From: Deltaproteobacteria bacterium
GTDB taxonomy: Bacteria > Myxococcota_A > UBA9160 > SZUA-336
Assembly: GCA_030673955.1 (NCBI GenBank)
Contig: DAOVBF010000023.1
Location: forward strand, 1 to 9,736
DNA length: 9,736 bases
Direction of reading: 5' to 3'
The notes below the pieces were generated by a model. The model worked only from the letters and a program-made list of their open reading frames with translations. It was not told the DNA's origin and ran no database searches. Position numbers and translations under genes: made by a program. Shown here one piece after another: positions 6,995 to 9,736 of this stretch; within the stretch, counting starts at the first letter, position 1, and every line of letters starts with the position of its first letter.

Positions 6995-7024
6995 TGCCCG
7001 CGGGCAGGCGCGGCCGCCCGCGCC
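6995..7024. terminator. GC-rich hairpins in the convergent gap before ndk
   Basis: The 94 nt between the small ORF stop and the ndk stop carry a perfect 12-bp palindrome TGCCCGCGGGCA (6995-7006) and, directly after it, a 7-bp stem GGCGCGG/CCGCGCC with a CCGC loop (7007-7024). No T-run follows on either strand. Position between convergent genes suggests a two-way transcription stop or RNA 3'-end protection, but the missing T-run keeps this tentative. Confidence 0.35.
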
Positions 7025-7056
7025 GATAACCCGCCAGTGCTGCCTACCCGTAGGCC

Positions 7057-7476
7057 CTAGCGCTGGACCAGGTCGAGCTCCCCGAAGAAGTACGCGATCT
7101 CCCGCCGGGCGGTCTCCGGGGCGTCCGAGCCATGGATGGCGTTGCGCTCGACGTTCGTGCCGAAAAGCTTGTGCAGAGTTCCCGGGTCCGCCTTTTCCGG
7201 GTCGGTCGCTCCCATCAGCTTGCGGTAGCGAGCGATGGCGTCGTCCCCCTCGAGCACGCTGACCACAACCGGGCCGGAGGTCATGAACTCGACCAAGCTA
7301 CGGAAGAAGGGCTGCTCGCGATGAACGTCATAGAACCCTTCCGCCTGGCGCCGGTCGAGCTTGAGCATGCGCATCGCCACGGGCCGAAGCCCCGACTCCT
7401 CGATGCGCTCGAGGATCGCGCCGACCCGGTTGGTGGCAACGATGTCGGGCTTGATGATGGCGAGGGTCCTCTCCAC
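7057..7476 (-). CDS. ndk: Nucleoside diphosphate kinase
   Basis: Transfers the terminal phosphate of ATP to NDPs through a phosphohistidine, balancing NTP and dNTP pools in the cytoplasm. 139 residues, normal length. The active-site motif NAIHGSD holds His115. Counterparts of the usual nucleotide-binding residues are visible: Lys9, Tyr49, Phe57, Arg85, Thr91 and Asn112. The position that is Arg105 in the E. coli enzyme (GTLR) is His102 here (GTLHKLFG), an unexpected change in a phosphate-contacting residue. The start is GTG 7476, giving the canonical N-terminus [11 protein letters not shown]; only a weak ribosome binding site is visible. It begins 21 nt after the phosphoesterase stop, so the two genes are probably cotranscribed. 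TAG 7059-7057 ends the gene facing the plus-strand genes. Confidence 0.97.
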   Translation of the reverse strand: MERTLAIIKPDIVATNRVGAILERIEESGLRPVAMRMLKLDRRQAEGFYDVHREQPFFRSLVEFMTSGPVVVSVLEGDDAIARYRKLMGATDPEKADPGTLHKLFGTNVERNAIHGSDAPETARREIAYFFGELDLVQR

Positions 7477-7497
7477 GGCGCGCGGGATGTTAGCACC

Positions 7498-7986
7498 TTA
7501 CCCATGCCTGTCTCCGGGCGACCGGTCCGGCCTCTCATACAGCTCCACGATCTGTGCATCCAGACGGCCCTCGCAAACACGGATACGCGCAACCGCGACG
7601 GGCAGCGTGAAGCGCCGCGGGCCGGCGCTGCCCGGGTTCACAAACAGGACTCCATCCCTCTCCTCAACCCCGGGCCGATGGGAGTGGCCGCTAATGACCG
7701 CCCGAAACGCTCCCGCCGCGGGATCGAGATCGAGGTCGATCAGGTTGTGCAGGATGTAGAGGAAGAGTCCGCCCACCTCCACGACCTCGGTCCTCGGCAG
7801 ACCTGCCGCCCAGCCTCCCCGATCCATGTTCCCACGGACCGCAATCACGGGAGCGATCTCGCGAAGCTGCTTCAAAACCTCGGGACTCCCGATGTCACCT
7901 GCGTGGATGATCAACTCGGAGCCCGCGAGTACAGCGACCGCCTCGCGTCGCAAGATTCCGTGCGTGTCGGAGATGACACCAAGCAC
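7498..7986 (-). CDS. YfcE/MJ0936-type metallophosphoesterase
   Basis: A calcineurin-fold phosphodiesterase expected to act on phosphodiester bonds with a two-metal centre in the cytoplasm; the physiological substrate is unknown. Numbered from GTG 7986, the 162-residue protein shows the motifs in order: SDTHG near the N-terminus, HAGDIG, RGNMD, a single His in ILHN (relatives usually have HG here), and GHSHRPG, followed by LFVNPGSAGPRR, the typical family ending. GTG 7986 is chosen because AGGAG lies 8 nt upstream and it gives the usual short N-terminus before the first strand (LGVISDTHG). Longer starts at GTG 8019 or 8025 would add 11 or 13 unconserved residues and also have a purine-rich stretch upstream, so the start is not settled. 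It precedes ndk by 21 nt. Confidence 0.92.
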   Translation of the reverse strand: MLGVISDTHGILRREAVAVLAGSELIIHAGDIGSPEVLKQLREIAPVIAVRGNMDRGGWAAGLPRTEVVEVGGLFLYILHNLIDLDLDPAAGAFRAVISGHSHRPGVEERDGVLFVNPGSAGPRRFTLPVAVARIRVCEGRLDAQIVELYERPDRSPGDRHG

Positions 7987-7994
7987 GCGCTCAG

Positions 7995-7999
7995 CTCCT
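7995..7999 (-). promoter_or_regulatory. Ribosome binding site favouring the inner start of the phosphoesterase
   Basis: AGGAG read on the minus strand, 8 nt before GTG 7986. It supports that start over the outer GTG codons at 8019 and 8025, although GGGGAAGG lies close upstream of those. Confidence 0.45.
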
Positions 8000-8058
8000 G
8001 GCGAGCGTCCGGAAGTCACCGTCACCCTTCCCCATCCGTCTGACGCGCGGCTCGCGCC

Positions 8059-8568
8059 TCAGAAGTCGTCGCCGCCGGGATCGAGCAGTACCAGGCCCCC
8101 CAAGAAGTCGAGGATCTCGAAAGGGTCCACGCCAACCTCAAATCCCAGGAGCATAACCTGGAGACCGGCGCCGACCTCGGCCGAGCCATAGCTCGGGCCC
8201 GTCCCTCCCCCGAACGTCGCATCACCCGCGCCCAGCTCGACACCCACGCGGGACTCGAGTCCTGCGGGAAGCCGGGGACGGACTCGGCCCCGCGGCCCGG
8301 GTAGGCCCGCATAGACGGTCGAGTACGCGCCCAGGTAGAGATCAGCCAGCTCGGTCGCGCGGAGACCGACCGCCATGCCCCGTCCGACCCGAGCGCGAAG
8401 CCGGACCATATCCAGCGCATCGAAGATGCGACTCGGAACGTAGGTGACGATTCGACGCACCACTCCACGCCCGCGCTCTTCCCCGGGAGCGGTTTCTGCG
8501 CCGTCGGCGCCCGCCCCGAGCGGCGCGGCCAGCAGCGTGATGGCGAGGGCGACGACACCGATGCGCAT
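8059..8568 (-). CDS. Secreted protein of unknown function (169 residues)
   Basis: I do not recognise a named family. A signal peptide is clear: MRIG, then VVALAITLLAAPLGAGA, with likely cleavage near residue 21. A short acidic linker follows, then a region rich in Arg and hydrophobic residues (RIFDALDMVRLRARVGRGMAVGLRATELADLYLGAY) and Gly-rich alternating segments (GVELGAGDATFGGG, VGAGLQVMLLGFEVGVDPFEILDFLGG) that look like beta strands; the end is acidic (DPGGDDF). This could be a small envelope or outer-membrane-associated protein, but that is inference. The frame is open to 8613; ATG 8568 is chosen because it begins the signal peptide and follows a G7 run by 3 nt. 103 nt separate it from the next gene upstream, so it may have its own promoter. 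Confidence 0.8.
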   Translation of the reverse strand: MRIGVVALAITLLAAPLGAGADGAETAPGEERGRGVVRRIVTYVPSRIFDALDMVRLRARVGRGMAVGLRATELADLYLGAYSTVYAGLPGPRGRVRPRLPAGLESRVGVELGAGDATFGGGTGPSYGSAEVGAGLQVMLLGFEVGVDPFEILDFLGGLVLLDPGGDDF

Positions 8569-8571
8569 GAT

Positions 8572-8578
8572 CCCCCCC
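8572..8578 (-). promoter_or_regulatory. G7 tract upstream of the 169-residue secreted protein
   Basis: Seven C on the plus strand, read as seven G on the minus strand, lie 3 nt before ATG 8568. This is the fourth gene in the window preceded by a run of seven or more G, and the only one outside the fts operon. Confidence 0.5.
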
Positions 8579-8668
8579 AAGCTGTCGTTCGGCCGCGCTA
8601 CACGATAGCCCACTGGGGAGATTTCACAGGTCCGTCAAGCAGCGCAAGCCGATCCAGAGCCGGCGGGC

Positions 8669-8697
8669 AGCTCAGCGCGGAATCTCGACGCTGAGCT
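8669..8697. repeat. 9-bp inverted repeat across the stop codon of the 123-residue secreted protein
   Basis: AGCTCAGCG (8669-8677) and CGCTGAGCT (8689-8697) are perfect complements with an 11-nt loop. On the minus strand the stem begins in the last codons of the secreted-protein gene and includes its TGA (8674-8672). No T-run follows. It could stabilise the mRNA 3' end or slow transcription before the next gene. The other bases of the 8569-8671 gap show no clear promoter. Confidence 0.4.
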
Positions 8698-9043
8698 CCT
8701 CGCCACCATACCCGTGGACTGAATCGTGAGCACGAATCCTGACTCGCGGGATCGAACTCGAGAGCGTGACTCCTGACAACGAGCGCGTAAAGGGCTGGTC
8801 GTCGACATGAGGGTGGCGCAAGACACGTGTCGCAAGCAGCTCACCCTCGAGGGTGAGAACTTCCCACTTGTCCGCGTAGTGCTCCCAGCCTTCATCGGCA
8901 TGGCGGACGGTGATGGCAAAGCTACAGATTGACTGATCGGTGCAGCTTACGTCAGCCGATACCACATCGGCTTCTCCGGCATGAGACACACTTCCGAAAA
9001 AAGCAACCAGGAGGAAAACGACGCTCGCGGTGAGAAACGGCAT
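8672..9043 (-). CDS. Small secreted protein of unknown function (123 residues)
   Basis: ATG 9043 opens a signal peptide (MPFLTASVVFLLVAFFGSVSHA) with probable cleavage after Ala22. The mature part of about 100 residues has two cysteines six apart (Cys34, Cys40) that could form a disulfide, then alternating strands with charged, aromatic and His-rich motifs: RHADEGWEHYADKWEVL, RHPHVDDQPFTRSL and RAHDSVHGYGGEELSVEI. The pattern resembles a compact beta-sandwich periplasmic protein, and I have an impression of similar conserved hypothetical proteins in other proteobacteria, but I cannot name a family. The many His residues would allow metal binding; this is speculation. The start lies 14 nt after the MaoC stop, suggesting one transcript. 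No strong ribosome binding site is seen, which fits coupling to the upstream gene. Confidence 0.82.
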   Translation of the reverse strand: MPFLTASVVFLLVAFFGSVSHAGEADVVSADVSCTDQSICSFAITVRHADEGWEHYADKWEVLTLEGELLATRVLRHPHVDDQPFTRSLSGVTLSSSIPRVRIRAHDSVHGYGGEELSVEIPR

Positions 9044-9057
9044 TCGGACAAGCGTGT

Positions 9058-9507
9058 CTACGTCGGGCGTTTCGCGATCATCGCGGTGCTCTTTGCTGAG
9101 AGCACGATCTCACCGTGTTGGTTGGTGACCACGGACTCCGACCACACGATGCCACGATCCGGCCTGCTTCGCGACTCCCGCTTGTCGATACATCTGGCGG
9201 TACAGGACAGGCGATCCCCGGCGCGAACCGGATTAGGCAAGCGAAGCTCGTCGAATCCCAGTGCCGCAAGGGCTGCGGCACGGTCCTGCAGCTGGTTTCC
9301 CAGCCACGCGTAGATAGCAAAGACGTGAGGCGACGACGCGATGAGCCCGCCGAACCCCGACCTCTCGGCCGCCTTCTCATCGATGTGAAACGGCTGAGGA
9401 TCCCATTTCTTCGCGACTTCGATAATTTCGTCCTTGGTCACCAGATACTCGGCGGGGATGACCTCCTCGCCGCCGACCTCGAAGTCCTCGAAGTACTTGA
9501 TACCCAC
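9058..9507 (-). CDS. MaoC-like (hot-dog fold) dehydratase
   Basis: A cytoplasmic hydratase/dehydratase of the MaoC group, expected to act on enoyl- or hydroxyacyl-CoA thioesters; the exact substrate cannot be told from sequence. 149 residues, normal for a single hot-dog domain. The start MGIKYFEDFEVGGEE is typical. The hydratase motif runs WDPQPFHIDEKAA (35-47), with Asp36 and His41 as the likely catalytic pair, followed by GFGGLIASSPHVFAIY (51-66), then PVRAGDRLSC (93-102) and a C-terminal strand region VVTNQHGEIVLSAKSTAMI. GTG 9507 is the start; a GAGG element is visible but rather far upstream. It lies 70 nt after the ferredoxin stop and 14 nt before the small secreted protein. Confidence 0.93.
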   Translation of the reverse strand: MGIKYFEDFEVGGEEVIPAEYLVTKDEIIEVAKKWDPQPFHIDEKAAERSGFGGLIASSPHVFAIYAWLGNQLQDRAAALAALGFDELRLPNPVRAGDRLSCTARCIDKRESRSRPDRGIVWSESVVTNQHGEIVLSAKSTAMIAKRPT

Positions 9508-9577
9508 GAATCAGTCCGCCTCTTCGGAGTCGCAGCCCAGCGACCCGGTAGACGGCCTGAGGACACGAGCCTCCCGG

Positions 9578-9736
9578 CTAGCTCGCGCGGAAGCGCGAAG
9601 TGTCGGGACCGAGCTCGAGCGTATCGGCCTGATCCGGATGGAGGCGCCTGACGCGCTCGAAGAGCTGCGCCTCAGCTTCGTTGTTATTCGGGTCCGGCAC
9701 GCAGCAGTCGACGGGGCAGACCTCCGCGCACTGCTC
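9578..9736 (-). CDS. YfhL-type 4Fe-4S ferredoxin, C-terminal part
   Basis: The gene enters from the right edge; only 52 codons before TAG 9580-9578 are visible. They begin EQCAEVCPVDCCVPDPN, which matches the second iron-sulfur motif of YfhL-like ferredoxins (cysteines at visible positions 3, 7, 11 and 12), followed by the characteristic C-terminal helix AEAQLFERVRRLHPDQA and a polar tail. The first cluster motif and the start lie outside the window. Such ferredoxins carry electrons for various redox enzymes; no partner is identifiable here. The 70 nt between its stop and the MaoC start hold no clear promoter or terminator. Confidence 0.88.
   Translation of the reverse strand, partial: EQCAEVCPVDCCVPDPNNNEAEAQLFERVRRLHPDQADTLELGPDTSRFRAS

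Noticed and set aside
6086..7060. A 324-codon plus-strand frame over the hydrolase, extending past the small ORF
   Set aside because: It is Arg/Pro/Gly-rich and lacks motifs; the other two frames carry the clear hydrolase halves. It is a shadow frame.
8602..8638. Minus-strand promoter with TTGACG (8638-8633) and TATCGT (8607-8602)
   Set aside because: The -35-like hexamer is good but the spacer would be 25 nt, too long for a standard housekeeping promoter.
9115..9651. A 178-codon plus-strand frame over the MaoC gene
   Set aside because: Antisense to the clear MaoC and ferredoxin genes, no domain features; shadow frame.
1..9736. Signs of a defence island, prophage, insertion sequence, CRISPR array, tRNA or rRNA
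   Set aside because: I looked for repeats with regular spacers, transposase or phage motifs and RNA gene signatures and saw none; the contents are core and ordinary accessory genes.

Overview
The window is GC-rich bacterial DNA, clearly chromosomal, and holds the end of a division and cell wall (dcw) cluster followed by convergent accessory genes. The order murG-murC-murB-ftsQ-ftsA-ftsZ without ddl, the GC-rich coding, the frequent TTG and GTG starts, and the small secreted proteins suggest a deltaproteobacterium-like lineage (Myxococcota, Binatota or relatives). That placement is an inference from general character; no rRNA or other decisive marker is present.

Plus strand, 1-6722: the last 59 codons of murG, then murC (TTG start), murB (apparently an ATT start), ftsQ (TTG start), ftsA and ftsZ. 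They are packed with gaps or overlaps of a few bases, except for 56 nt between ftsA and ftsZ that contains a small hairpin followed by four T. MurC and MurB complete UDP-MurNAc-alanine synthesis and MurG makes lipid II. FtsQ, FtsA and FtsZ are divisome proteins. Directly after ftsZ lies a lipoprotein-like alpha/beta hydrolase gene. It is broken by an apparent one-base deletion near 6090 but is otherwise intact, with Ser, Asp and His all recognisable.

Middle, 6723-7056: a possible 37-residue membrane peptide gene (6849-6962) with a strong ribosome binding site, preceded by a bulged inverted repeat. GC-rich hairpins then lie in the convergent gap before ndk.

Minus strand, 9736 down to 7057: a YfhL-type ferredoxin (cut by the window end), a MaoC-like dehydratase, two small secreted proteins of unknown function, a YfcE-type metallophosphoesterase, and nucleoside diphosphate kinase. 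Spacing suggests ferredoxin-MaoC-secreted protein and phosphoesterase-ndk as transcriptional groups; the 103 nt before the 169-residue secreted protein is the largest gap on this strand.

I found no CRISPR, prophage, insertion sequence, tRNA or rRNA, and no convincing new multi-gene system. The points most worth a second look are at the level of gene expression. Runs of seven or eight G stand just before four separate genes. One of these, inside the end of ftsQ, would join ftsQ in frame to ftsA if a single G were lost. The murB gene seems to begin at ATT overlapping the murC stop. The hydrolase frameshift and the small membrane ORF also merit checking.
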